Part shown: piece by piece, positions 34,297-44,268 of the stretch
Layout: every line of letters begins with the position of its first letter
Numbering within the stretch: position 1 is the first letter of the stretch
NCBI RefSeq assembly: GCF_014196795.1
Contig: NZ_JACIEJ010000002.1
Coordinates: forward strand, 496,001 to 560,000
DNA: 64,000 bases
DNA from: Sagittula marina
Lineage (GTDB): Bacteria > Pseudomonadota > Alphaproteobacteria > Rhodobacterales > Rhodobacteraceae
Reading direction: 5' to 3'
Notes under the pieces: generated by a model
What the model saw: the letters and a program-made list of their open reading frames with translations, nothing else
Database searches by the model: none
What the model was told of the DNA's origin: nothing
Position numbers and translations under genes: made by a program

Positions 34297-36186
34297 ATGG
34301 GGTATTCAGAGGTTTACAATGCTTGGGCATCCGATCCGGAGGCGTTTTGGATGGAGGCCGCGCAAGCCATCGACTGGGATCAAGCGCCGACAAAGGCGCT
34401 GACCAATGTCGGTGAACATATGTACGAATGGTTCGCCGATGGCATGGTGAACACCTGCTGGAACGCCGTGGACCGCCACGTTGCACAGGGCCGGGGCGAA
34501 CAGACCGCGATTATCTACGACAGCCCGATCACCCAAACCAAGCGAGAAATATCTTACGTCGAACTGCGCAACCGCGTTGCCATGCTGGCCGGCGCGCTGC
34601 GGGAAAAAGGCATCGAAAAGGGCGATCGCGTCATCATCTACATGCCGATGATACCCGAAGCGCTGGAAGCCATGCTGGCCTGCGCGCGCCTGGGCGCTGT
34701 GCACTCGGTCGTCTTTGGCGGGTTTGCCGCGCATGAACTGGCCGTGCGGATCGACGATGCCACGCCGAAAGCGATTATCGCGGCGTCTTGCGGGGTCGAA
34801 CCCGGACGCGTCGTGCATTACAAGCCACTGCTGGACGATGCCATTGAGCAAGCCGCCCACAAGCCCGACTTCTGCGTCATTTTCCAGCGGGAGCAAGAGG
34901 TTGCGAAACTGGTCGAAGGGCGCGACTTCAATTGGCACGGCTTTCAATACGGCGTGAAGCCCGCCGACTGCGTGCCGGTCGAAGGCAACCACCCGGCCTA
35001 TATCCTCTACACCTCCGGCACGACGGGTCAGCCCAAGGGCGTTGTGCGACACACCGCCGGTCATCTTGTGGCGCTGAACTGGTCAATGAAGAACATATAC
35101 AATGTCGATCCCGGCGACGTGTTCTGGGCGGCCTCCGATGTGGGGTGGGTCGTCGGCCACAGCTACATCTGTTATGGTCCGCTGATCCACGGCAACACGA
35201 CAATCGTCTTCGAAGGCAAACCCGTGGGCACCCCAGACGCAGGCACATTCTGGCGTGTCATCTCTGAACATAAGGTGAAATCGTTCTTTACCGCGCCCAC
35301 CGCATTCAGAGCCGTAAAACGCGAAGATCCCAAAGGCGAATATGTCGGAAAATATGACCTGTCCGGCCTGAAGACCGTCTACCTCGCGGGCGAGCGCGCC
35401 GATCCGACCACTATAGAATGGGCACAAGACCAGCTGAAAGTGCCTGTCATCGACCATTGGTGGCAAACCGAAACCGGCTGGGCCATCGCCGCGAACCCTG
35501 TCGGAATCGAAGAATTGCCGGTTAAGCTTGGCTCCCCCACCGTGCCGATGCCGGGCTACGATGTGGTGATCCTGGACGAGGCGGGGCATCCGGTGCCGAC
35601 GGGCAATCTCGGGGCAATCGCCATCAAGCTGCCCTTGCCGCCCGGCACATTGCCGACGCTGTGGAATGCCGAAGACCGTTTCCGCAAGGCCTATCTCAAT
35701 CACTTCCCCGGCTACTACGAAACCGGCGATGCGGGGATGATTGACGAGGACGGCTATGTCTCGATCATGGCGCGCACGGATGATGTCATCAATGTCGCCG
35801 GCCACCGCTTGTCCACCGGCGCAATGGAGGAGGTGCTGGCCTCGCACGCCGATGTGGCTGAATGCGCCGTGATCGGTGTGGAGGACGACCTGAAAGGGCA
35901 GCTTCCCATGGGATTCCTGTGCCTGTCCTCCGGCGTGAACCGCCCCCATGAGGACATCGTGAAAGAATGCGTGACGCTGGTGCGCCAACAGATCGGACCT
36001 GTGGCGGCGTTCAAGCTGGCCTGCGTTGTGGATCGGCTGCCCAAAACCCGTTCCGGCAAAATCCTGCGTGCCACCATGGCCAAGATAGCCGATGGCGAGA
36101 CGGTCAAGGTGCCCGCGACCATCGATGACCCAGCCATTCTGGACGAAATCAAAGAGGCGCTTAAGGGTCTTGGGTACGCAAAGTAG
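34297..36186 (+). CDS. prpE: Propionyl-CoA synthetase
   Basis: 629 residues, exactly the usual PrpE length. Activates propionate to propionyl-CoA. N-terminal ACAS domain with VYNAWASDPEAFW, P-loop YTSGTTGQPKGVVRHT, DVGWVVGHSYICYGPL, HWWQTETGWAIAANP and the C-terminal catalytic lysine K588 in KTRSGKILRATM, a typical acetylation target. AGGAGG 8 bases before the start. The product would enter the methylmalonyl-CoA/ethylmalonyl-CoA routes that mcl1 also serves. Confidence 0.95.
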   Translation: MGYSEVYNAWASDPEAFWMEAAQAIDWDQAPTKALTNVGEHMYEWFADGMVNTCWNAVDRHVAQGRGEQTAIIYDSPITQTKREISYVELRNRVAMLAGALREKGIEKGDRVIIYMPMIPEALEAMLACARLGAVHSVVFGGFAAHELAVRIDDATPKAIIAASCGVEPGRVVHYKPLLDDAIEQAAHKPDFCVIFQREQEVAKLVEGRDFNWHGFQYGVKPADCVPVEGNHPAYILYTSGTTGQPKGVVRHTAGHLVALNWSMKNIYNVDPGDVFWAASDVGWVVGHSYICYGPLIHGNTTIVFEGKPVGTPDAGTFWRVISEHKVKSFFTAPTAFRAVKREDPKGEYVGKYDLSGLKTVYLAGERADPTTIEWAQDQLKVPVIDHWWQTETGWAIAANPVGIEELPVKLGSPTVPMPGYDVVILDEAGHPVPTGNLGAIAIKLPLPPGTLPTLWNAEDRFRKAYLNHFPGYYETGDAGMIDEDGYVSIMARTDDVINVAGHRLSTGAMEEVLASHADVAECAVIGVEDDLKGQLPMGFLCLSSGVNRPHEDIVKECVTLVRQQIGPVAAFKLACVVDRLPKTRSGKILRATMAKIADGETVKVPATIDDPAILDEIKEALKGLGYAK

Positions 36187-36193
36187 GCTGTTT

Positions 36194-36221
36194 CCCCCGC
36201 CAAGATGATTGGCGGGGCTTT
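36194..36221 (+). terminator. Terminator of prpE
   Basis: CCCCGCCAA (36195-36203)/TTGGCGGGG (36209-36217), 5-base loop, followed by CTTTCC. Confidence 0.75.
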
Positions 36222-36322
36222 CCGGCCACGCACCAGCGCTTGGATTGCGGTGTCACACCTTCGGGGCATCTGGCGCGCTTGGTCGAGCAGGCGATGTGGT
36301 GACTGAGCCACATCGTCCTGAC

Positions 36323-36982
36323 TCAGCCGCTGGCTTGCTGGACATCAGTATCATCCGATCCGCTTTTTGGCACGACCAAAGGAATGCGACTGCGGATCGA
36401 CCGTTCCACCAGTTTTTCAGCCTTGCGCACGGACAGCGTCGGGCGCACCCGTTGATGATCGTGCCAACGGGCTTCGGCCCAACCGAGGGTTTCAGCCAGA
36501 TCGACGCGCTGCGCGGAGGCCATCTCCTGCAAGGACAGCGGCTCGGGCAGGATGCTTTCGACGCCTGCTCCTTCTACCAGCAGCAAGGTGTGCCTGGCAC
36601 AGGCGATGTGGACATAGTCCAGACCGGGCAGCGACGGCATGGCCCGAACTCCCGGCAGCCCGGTCAACGCCAATGCCGGCACCAGAGCCTCCTCCTCGCC
36701 GACGATCCGCTTCACCTGCCGGGACCGCACAAGCACCCGATGCTGTGGTGAAAGCATCACCGCGCGTTCGGGCACCCCCGGCCCCAGAGCATCGCGTCCG
36801 ATCCGAACCGGGCGTTTGCGCGTGTTGGACATCTGTTCCGCCCAGCTGATCCGAGAGGTTCCGACCCAGAGAACAGGCTCCGCCCTGCCCTCCGTGGTCA
36901 GAACGAGATCGCCCGAAGCGAGCGTTTCAACCGGGCGTCCGCCGCCGGGTGTGGCTATGATACAGCCGGTCACGAAACACAT
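36323..36982 (-). CDS. Free-standing Hint (Hedgehog/intein) domain protein
   Basis: 219 residues. The Hint N-terminal block begins at residue 2: MCFVTGCIIATPGGGRPVETLASGDLVLT, so the nucleophilic Cys1 of the domain directly follows Met. Block-B-like LSPQHRVLVR and the following VPALAL / HIACARHTLLLVEG also fit Hint proteins. There is no N-terminal extein-like domain as is usual for the large secreted Hint proteins of Rhodobacteraceae. AGGGGG 7 bases upstream of ATG. If Met is removed, Cys becomes the N-terminus. Function unknown. Confidence 0.82.
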   Translation of the reverse strand: MCFVTGCIIATPGGGRPVETLASGDLVLTTEGRAEPVLWVGTSRISWAEQMSNTRKRPVRIGRDALGPGVPERAVMLSPQHRVLVRSRQVKRIVGEEEALVPALALTGLPGVRAMPSLPGLDYVHIACARHTLLLVEGAGVESILPEPLSLQEMASAQRVDLAETLGWAEARWHDHQRVRPTLSVRKAEKLVERSIRSRIPLVVPKSGSDDTDVQQASG

Positions 36983-37139
36983 ATGAGCCCCCTTCGTGTG
37001 TTGCGACAACCCGAACGGCAGCAATGCGTTTTCAATCCGCGTGGCCCGTCGAGATGATGAACGCCACTATCCGCGAGACCGGTAAACTCGAAGTTCACGA
37101 CGAACCGCTTTCCACAAATGGCGCCTGTCAGATCCGCTT

Positions 37140-37988
37140 TTATGGCGTGAAGACGACCGAGACTGTCGGATCACCCGGCAGGCCGACATAGGTCACGCTG
37201 GCCCCACCCTGCGCCTTGGCCGGTGGCAAAAGCGGACCGATCGAGCCGACGGAGATCAAATCGCCAGCCTTCAGGACATACCCCTTCGACATCAGCCAAA
37301 GCACGGAGTTCACAGGATTTCCCAGAACGGATGCGCCGGATGCCTCTGCCATCACGGCCCCCTTTGCATCGCGCACGGTCACCTGCATCCCGGCCAGCGC
37401 GTCGAGCATTGCGGCCGGGTCTTCGACAGGGATTTCTGCCCCCATGACACCCAGCCGAGGGGCAACGCCCATGGCGGTCAAGGTCACACCATTGATCGGC
37501 TGGTCTTCGGCCACAGTGAGATCAGGCAGCTCTATGAAAGGCCGAACCGCGGAGACATGAGCCATCACCTCCTCCGGCGTCTGCGCTTCGTTCACCTGCG
37601 AATCGTTTATGACCAGCAAAAGGTCGGCCTCGAACAAGGGACGTGCGCCAAAAGCCATTGGCACTTCGGCGCCATCTTCGAGCAGCATCTTCTCATATAG
37701 AACGCCGCCCACCGGTTCTGTTGCGCCGAAACGCGCCTGCACAGGGGCTGACGTCAGCCCCGCCTTGTACCCGACAATCGGCCCCAGCTTGGACTGCATC
37801 GCTTCCGACAGTTTGGCCTGCGTGCAACGCGCGTCTTCCATTGTACCGTCCGGCACGAGCGCTTGCGTCGGCACCTTAGCTTCGAAATCAGCGACGAAAG
37901 CTGCGATAGCCGCGTCGCTTGCGCACTCTGCCCCGGCTGACGCGGCGCACAGGATGGATATGCCAAGGCTGGCAAGAAAACGGTTCAT
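37140..37988 (-). CDS. Exported hydratase-like protein (fumarylacetoacetase/2-keto-4-pentenoate hydratase superfamily)
   Basis: 282 residues. A signal peptide (MNRFLASLGISILCAASAGA) precedes a domain with the outline of MhpD-type hydratases: LGPIVGYKAGLTSAPVQARFGATEPVGGVLYEKM, ARPLFEADLLLVIND, FIELPDL and KGYVLKAGDLISVGSIGPLLPPAKAQGGASVTYVGL. Characterised members are cytoplasmic and use Glu-x-Glu to bind Mg; here it reads Glu-Ala-Asp. The secretory signal is unusual for this fold. Substrate unknown. Confidence 0.78.
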   Translation of the reverse strand: MNRFLASLGISILCAASAGAECASDAAIAAFVADFEAKVPTQALVPDGTMEDARCTQAKLSEAMQSKLGPIVGYKAGLTSAPVQARFGATEPVGGVLYEKMLLEDGAEVPMAFGARPLFEADLLLVINDSQVNEAQTPEEVMAHVSAVRPFIELPDLTVAEDQPINGVTLTAMGVAPRLGVMGAEIPVEDPAAMLDALAGMQVTVRDAKGAVMAEASGASVLGNPVNSVLWLMSKGYVLKAGDLISVGSIGPLLPPAKAQGGASVTYVGLPGDPTVSVVFTP

Positions 37989-38126
37989 GAAACTTCCTCC
38001 CTCTGGAGGGATGCGACTCCCCCATACGAAAGACTATAGCTGACACTCCACCTATGGGTGAATTATGTCGCCTGTCGGAGGAGGTTTTTGCATAGCTGGC
38101 AGAGCTGACCGGGCAAGGCCTCAGGT

Positions 38127-38888
38127 TTAAACGAATTGCTCGCTGATCAGGCGTTCTTCGAGACCATGACCCGGGTCGAACAACACACGGTGGCGCACAT
38201 CAGGCTCTGATCGGATGTGGACCTGCACCACGTTGCGCACGGCGACACTGTCTGCCTCCGCCATGACCGGGCGTTTGTCGGCTTCCAAGACTTCGAAGCC
38301 GACCTCCGCCGATTTTGGCAGCAGCGCGCCCCGCCAGCGCCGTGGGCGAAACGCCGCAACAGCGGTCAGCGCCAGCACATCCGAGCCAATGGGCAAGATC
38401 GGGCCATGCGCACTGTAATTGTAAGCCGTCGATCCCGCAGGCGTCGCCACAAGCGCACCGTCGCACACCAATTCGGACAAGCGCACCTTGCCATCCACAC
38501 TGATCCGCAACTTGGCGGCCTGCGGCCCAGCGCGCAGCAAGGAAACCTCGTTGATCGCCAGTCCGCGATGCTCGGTCCCATCGGCACAAAGGGCGCGCAT
38601 TCCGAGCGGATTGATAACCCCTTCTTCGGCAGATTGCAGCCGTTCCACCAGCCCGTGCTCCGAATACTCGTTCATCAAAAAGCCAACGGTGCCCCGGTTC
38701 ATCCCGTAGACCGGCGCCGGGTTGTCCTGCGTGCGGTGCAGGGTATGCAGCATGAATCCGTCACCCCCAAGGGCCACGATAACGTCGGCGCCCTGTTCGT
38801 TGTGGTCGCCGTAACGTCGGGACAAGGACGTCCGCGCCGCTTGGGCGATCGGCGCGCGTGAGGCGCAAAAGGCGATCCGTAACGACAT
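38127..38888 (-). CDS. nadK: NAD kinase
   Basis: 253 residues. Phosphorylates NAD to NADP. GGDG motif at 41-44 ([14 protein letters not shown]), then [48 protein letters not shown] and the conserved C-terminal part. GGAGG 5 bases before the start; the upstream in-frame extension is not conserved. Divergent from glyA. Confidence 0.96.
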   Translation of the reverse strand: MSLRIAFCASRAPIAQAARTSLSRRYGDHNEQGADVIVALGGDGFMLHTLHRTQDNPAPVYGMNRGTVGFLMNEYSEHGLVERLQSAEEGVINPLGMRALCADGTEHRGLAINEVSLLRAGPQAAKLRISVDGKVRLSELVCDGALVATPAGSTAYNYSAHGPILPIGSDVLALTAVAAFRPRRWRGALLPKSAEVGFEVLEADKRPVMAEADSVAVRNVVQVHIRSEPDVRHRVLFDPGHGLEERLISEQFV

Positions 38889-39073
38889 ATGTCCTCCAGC
38901 GGGGGCTTCGCGCGGTTTCCTGTCCGCGCCTTGCGGAGCGGATCGAACCACATTCGCTTAGAATGGGCCAGACGTGCCGCTAGAATATTCCACTAAGTCG
39001 TTTTGCCGTATTTGACCCCGCCGCGCTTTCCGGTACGAGAACGTCAAACCTACCCTGACAGGAGATCAGACAC

Positions 39074-40357
<1,284 letters not shown>

Positions 40358-40732
40358 TTTCCCTCGAGCAAGGACACACGAAGGGCCGCCCCAAATCGGG
40401 CGGCCCTTTTCAGTTTTGCGCCCGCCGGATCAGCTTTCGCACAGCGCGGCTTCGAACGTTTTCCCGGCGCGGGGATTGGCTCCGGCCCTCAGGGGTTTGG
40501 GGGCTGAACATGGCAGCTGCCGCGGTGAAGTGCGTTCAAAGTATGGGAATGAGATGTTTGGGGGAGGCATTCAGATACCATTATGACAGGCGACAATCTG
40601 CGCGCATCGCCGCCTCAAAGAGTGCCAGACAGAGATAAGTCTCTTCGGCGAAACAATGCAAATAGACGTGGCTTATGGAGACCAGTCACTAAACCGCTGT
40701 CGTGGGATGCAGCGCAACCGTCGCCCCGATCT
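40358..40732. other. 375-bp gap between glyA and the EamA transporter gene
   Basis: Starts with the glyA terminator. The remainder has an open frame on the plus strand (from 40583) that runs antisense into the transporter gene and has no family resemblance. I see no gene, RNA or repeat here. Confidence 0.6.
40381..40410 (+). terminator. Terminator of glyA
   Basis: Perfect 11-bp stem AAGGGCCGCCC (40381-40391)/GGGCGGCCCTT (40398-40408), 6-base loop, TTTT tail. Confidence 0.9.
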
Positions 40733-41635
40733 CTAGGCAACCAGAACCAGAATGACCACCGATACGGTCAGAACGGCAATGCCTGCGACCTCGCGCGCTG
40801 TCACCTTCTCTTTGAACCACAGAACCGAGGCCGCCAGAGACAAGACCAACTCGACCTGCCCCACGGCATAGACGTAAGCGGCAGTCTGCAATGTGAACGC
40901 CGTGAACCAGCTCATCGTGCCAAAGGCCGAGGTCAATCCCAGCCAGACCGCTGTGCGCCGCGCCTGCCAGACGCGCGTGATCTCTCCCGGCGCGCGCCAC
41001 CGCAGCCACGCGGCCATCCCCAGTGCTTGACCTATGGTCACAAAGACCAATCCAATCAATGCACGCAGCACCGGATCATCGCTGCCGACCTGCAATGTTG
41101 CCGCGCGGTAGCCCACTCCGGCGACCGCAAAGAAGAAACCAGACCCGACGCCGAGCAGCACAACGCGGCTGCGCAGTTGGGTCCATAGTGCTCCGTCGAT
41201 ACCCGGCGTTCGAGACAGCAACAGCACACCGATCAGGCCAATACCGATGCCGATCCATCCCGGCAGGGAAATCACTTCTCCGAGTAGGATCAGCCCCAAA
41301 AGCGCGGTCTGAATGACCTCGGTCTTTTTCAGCGTTATGCCGACCGCGAAATTACGTTCTCGGAATGCCAGGACAACAAGAACTGTCGCAAGTATCTGAC
41401 CAAGACCGCCGAAGATCGCCCACACCCAGAAGTCTGGCGTGATAGACGGCAGCGCCGCTTGGGTGATCCAGACATACCCCAGAAGCAGCACCGCCGCTGC
41501 GGGCGCAGCGTAGGCGAAGCGGGCAAATGTACTGCCGGTGGCACTTAACCGTCCGCCCGCCAAGACTTTTTGCAGCATGAAGCGCACAGTCTGAAAGACT
41601 GCTGCGCTGAGTGTGGCGATGATCCAGAGTTCCAT
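40733..41635 (-). CDS. EamA-family (DMT) transporter
   Basis: 300 residues, ten predicted membrane helices in two EamA repeats. Conserved signs: helix 1 with AVFQTVRFMLQKVLA, GGLGQILATVLVVLAF.ERNFAVG, KTEVIQTALLGLILLGEVISLPGW and the second-repeat end VELVLSLAASVLWFKEKVT. Exports or imports small metabolites; substrate unknown. No adjacent catabolic gene to suggest one. Confidence 0.88.
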   Translation of the reverse strand: MELWIIATLSAAVFQTVRFMLQKVLAGGRLSATGSTFARFAYAAPAAAVLLLGYVWITQAALPSITPDFWVWAIFGGLGQILATVLVVLAFRERNFAVGITLKKTEVIQTALLGLILLGEVISLPGWIGIGIGLIGVLLLSRTPGIDGALWTQLRSRVVLLGVGSGFFFAVAGVGYRAATLQVGSDDPVLRALIGLVFVTIGQALGMAAWLRWRAPGEITRVWQARRTAVWLGLTSAFGTMSWFTAFTLQTAAYVYAVGQVELVLSLAASVLWFKEKVTAREVAGIAVLTVSVVILVLVA

Positions 41636-41691
41636 GCCCTGCTCTTGCGCGCGGCGTGGCGCAAGGTCCAGCCCCTAAGCGACCGTAAGGC

Positions 41692-41895
41692 TCAGATCTG
41701 GCGTCCCCACCGGATACCAGCCCAGACACGCTCATAAATCAGGTAGCACAGAAAGCCGACGATTGCGTTCACCAACGCCATGCCGCCACCCACCGCAATC
41801 GAGCCGGTGAACAGCAAGCCGACCACGCCCATGCTGAACAGGCCAATCAAGGTCCAAACCACTGATTTCAAAATCGTTCTTTGCCGGGTTTCCAT
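41692..41895 (-). CDS. DUF2061 small membrane protein
   Basis: 67 residues: METRQRTILKSVVWTLIGLF..., two membrane segments (about 11-30 and 35-53) and the end YERVWAGIRWG, the DUF2061 pattern (basic start, K-S-V-x-W, Y-x-x-E-R-x-W-x-x-I-x-W-G). Function unknown. Divergent from the XRE regulator. Confidence 0.8.
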   Translation of the reverse strand: METRQRTILKSVVWTLIGLFSMGVVGLLFTGSIAVGGGMALVNAIVGFLCYLIYERVWAGIRWGRQI

Positions 41896-41982
41896 ATTGC
41901 CTCCGTTGTGTCGATTGCAGCCTTCCTATCGTCTGCCAAAGGGAGGGACTATTCTGCGTATGCTTCACAAAACCCAAGCAGC

Positions 41983-42005
41983 GTGATAAAAATCACCACA
42001 TGGTG
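41983..42005. promoter_or_regulatory. Overlapping inverted repeats across the XRE regulator start
   Basis: GTGAT-AAAA-ATCAC (41983-41996) and CACCA-CA-TGGTG (41994-42005); the second covers the ATG at 42000. Suggests autorepression by blocking transcription or translation initiation. Confidence 0.4.
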
Positions 42006-42857
42006 AAAATTCCCGACAAGCGCATTCGCGCGGCATTGCTGCGCGATCGACTGACCGAAGCAATGGCCACGGCCCGCAGCAACCAAACCGCGCTGGCGCG
42101 CGATATTGGCGTCGACCGCTCTACGATTTCGCAGTTGCTGAAGGACGAGGGCGCACGCCTGCCCAACGCGCATCTGGTTGCCGCTTGTGCACAGGTGCTG
42201 GGCGTGTCGACCGACTGGCTTTTGGGCCTGTCAGAGCGCCCCGAAAACGCAGCCGACCTGCTCGCCAATGCTCTGACGCTGACGGAGGCGCCACGGGCCT
42301 TGGTCGATGAGCAGATCTTCAACTGGCATCGCGAAGCCGAGGGGTACAAGATCCGCTATGTGCCCCCCGCCCTGCCCGATGTGTTGAAGACCCGCGACAT
42401 GCTGGAGTGGGAATACGGCCCGCATCTGGGCAAGACGACAGAGCAGGCGATCAATGCATCGGAGGATCGACTGAACTGGATGCGCGCGTCACAGTCGGAT
42501 TACGAAATCGCCTTGCCATTGTTCGAGCTGGCCGCCTTTGCCGAAGGGTCGGGCTACTATGCCGGCCTGTCCGCTGACATTCGGCACACTCAGCTGGAGG
42601 TGATGGCCGAGTTGGCAGAGACGCTTTACCCCCGTTTGCGGGTCACACTGTATGATGCGCGGCGGCTGTATTCTGCGCCGCTGACAATCTTTGGTCCGCT
42701 GCTGGCCGTGCTCTACATCGGGCGAAACTACATCGCATTCAGGGATAAGGACCGGTTGGCGGTGCTGACTTCGCATTTCGACCACCTCGTGCGCGAAGCC
42801 ACCGTGACTGCGCGTGACCTGCCAGCGCATCTGCGTGGACTGGCACGAACCATCTGA
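42000..42857 (+). CDS. XRE-family transcriptional regulator
   Basis: 285 residues. N-terminal helix-turn-helix TALARDIGVDRSTISQLLKDEGARLPNAHLVAACAQVLGVSTDWLLGLSERP (about 29-80), then a roughly 200-residue domain without a recognised ligand-binding motif (YKIRYVPPALPDVLKTRDMLEWEYG ...). The domain ends with ALPLFELAAFAEGSGYYAGL and TLYDARRLYSAPLTIFGPLLAVLYIGRNYI. No Shine-Dalgarno is visible before the ATG. Not the ScfR architecture. Its target is unknown; autoregulation is suggested by repeats over its start. Confidence 0.85.
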   Translation: MVKIPDKRIRAALLRDRLTEAMATARSNQTALARDIGVDRSTISQLLKDEGARLPNAHLVAACAQVLGVSTDWLLGLSERPENAADLLANALTLTEAPRALVDEQIFNWHREAEGYKIRYVPPALPDVLKTRDMLEWEYGPHLGKTTEQAINASEDRLNWMRASQSDYEIALPLFELAAFAEGSGYYAGLSADIRHTQLEVMAELAETLYPRLRVTLYDARRLYSAPLTIFGPLLAVLYIGRNYIAFRDKDRLAVLTSHFDHLVREATVTARDLPAHLRGLARTI

Positions 42858-42861
42858 ATGC

Positions 42862-42892
42862 AAAAAGGCGCAGCATGCGCCGCGCCTTTCCG
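42862..42892. terminator. Bidirectional terminator between XRE regulator and folD
   Basis: AAAGGCGC (42864-42871)/GCGCCTTT (42882-42889), with A-run on one side and TTTC on the other. Confidence 0.7.
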
Positions 42893-42910
42893 TTTCAGAC
42901 CATTGGTTGT

Positions 42911-43813
42911 TCAGACGGTCAGTCCTTCCGGCTCCGGCAGGCCATTGGCGCGGCTGCAGGCCGTGACCGTATTGGCCAGCAGGCAAGCGATTGTCATGGG
43001 TCCGACGCCACCGGGCACCGGGGTGATCGCCCCGGCTTTTTCAGCGCAGCTGTCGTAATGGCAATCGCCCACGAGACGCGTTTTGCCCTCGCCTTTTTCC
43101 GGCGCATCTATGCGGTTGATGCCCACGTCGATGACGGTGGCCCCCTCTTTGATCCAGTCGCCCGGCACCATCTCGGGGCGTCCGACGGCAGCGACAACGA
43201 TGTCCGCGCGGCGCACCACGTCGGCCAGATCCTTTGTCCGCGAATGTGCAATCGTGACAGTGCAGCTTTCGCCCAGCAGCAGCTGCGCCATCGGCTTACC
43301 AACAATGTTCGAGCGCCCGATCACCACCGCGTCCATGCCGGACAGCGAACCGTGATGGTCACGCAACATCATCAGGCACCCCAGAGGCGTACAGGGGACC
43401 ATTGATTTCTGCCCCGTGCCCAGCAGCCCCACGTTGGAGATATGGAAACCATCAACGTCCTTTGCCGGGTCGATGGCGTTGATCACCAGATCTTCGTTCA
43501 TGTGCTTTGGCAGCGGCAGTTGAACAAGGATACCGTGCACCGCCGGGTCGTTGTTCAGCGTGTCAATCAATGCCAGCAGATCGGCCTCTGCCGTATCAAC
43601 GTCCAGCTTGTGCTCGTAGGAACTCATGCCGACCTCGACGGTCATCTTTCCCTTGGAGCGGACGTAGACCTGGCTTGCGGGATCTTCGCCCACCAGAACA
43701 ACCGCCAATCCCGGCGTGATGCCGTGCTCTTGCTTCAGGCGCGCCACGTGGCCGCCGACCTTTTCACGCACCCTGGCCGCAAAGGCCTTTCCGTCGATCA
43801 CAGTTGCCGTCAT
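42911..43813 (-). CDS. folD: Bifunctional methylenetetrahydrofolate dehydrogenase/methenyltetrahydrofolate cyclohydrolase
   Basis: 300 residues. Interconverts 5,10-methylene-THF and 10-formyl-THF with NADP. Motifs: [16 protein letters not shown] with the Tyr-Lys catalytic area, [56 protein letters not shown] and [18 protein letters not shown]. Overlaps the chorismate-mutase stop by 4 bases (ATGA). Works with Fhs and GlyA. Confidence 0.97.
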   Translation of the reverse strand: MTATVIDGKAFAARVREKVGGHVARLKQEHGITPGLAVVLVGEDPASQVYVRSKGKMTVEVGMSSYEHKLDVDTAEADLLALIDTLNNDPAVHGILVQLPLPKHMNEDLVINAIDPAKDVDGFHISNVGLLGTGQKSMVPCTPLGCLMMLRDHHGSLSGMDAVVIGRSNIVGKPMAQLLLGESCTVTIAHSRTKDLADVVRRADIVVAAVGRPEMVPGDWIKEGATVIDVGINRIDAPEKGEGKTRLVGDCHYDSCAEKAGAITPVPGGVGPMTIACLLANTVTACSRANGLPEPEGLTV

Positions 43814-44124
43814 CCGTCGATCCCTTCCTTGCCGATCGCCCTTTCCTCGCGGGCAATCACCGTCTCAATCATGATCCGCCACATGGCGGAGACCATCTCT
43901 CCATCTACGCCGCGTGCCTCGGCCCCCTCCCGAACGTGGTCGAGAACCGCCTGAACACGGCCCGTAGCCCGCGCCGCAATACCTTCGACCGCCTTCAGGC
44001 GCGGTGCCTGTTCCGTATGACGCCACCGTTCCGCCAGCAAATCCATCAGGGCCGCATCAATCTCGTCAATTCCGCGACGCAGCTCCGCCATGGTGTCGAT
44101 CTGGTCTGGGTCTCTGCGTGGCAT
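43810..44124 (-). CDS. Chorismate mutase (AroQ type)
   Basis: 104 residues, all-helical AroQ fold: [32 protein letters not shown] with the conserved Arg residues and Lys, then helices 2 and 3 ending [16 protein letters not shown]. Converts chorismate to prephenate; the related isochorismate-pyruvate lyase activity cannot be excluded. It sits between fhs and folD on the same strand and overlaps folD by 4 bases, an odd partner for one-carbon genes. AAGGAAG precedes the start. Confidence 0.86.
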   Translation of the reverse strand: MPRRDPDQIDTMAELRRGIDEIDAALMDLLAERWRHTEQAPRLKAVEGIAARATGRVQAVLDHVREGAEARGVDGEMVSAMWRIMIETVIAREERAIGKEGIDG

Positions 44125-44268
44125 TCCGACTTCCTTGGTATGAACTATCGCCCGGTTCCTATCCGTCACGTCCGACATTTGCCACGCCGGGCGCGACGGA
44201 TAACACGGCGGGTACGACGGTTTGGTACGCTCCATCGCTTCGCCGTTTCCGATCATCTACGGCTTGGC

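Noticed and set aside
37054-37191. 45-codon plus-strand ORF starting MMNATIRETGKLEVHD
   Set aside because: Overlaps the 3' end of the exported hydratase gene on the other strand and has only a weak GAG before its start. The first part looks protein-like and might be a remnant, but I cannot support it.
40583-41188. Plus-strand frame starting in the glyA-EamA gap
   Set aside because: Most of it lies antisense to the transporter gene; the part in the gap lacks codon bias and a ribosome site.
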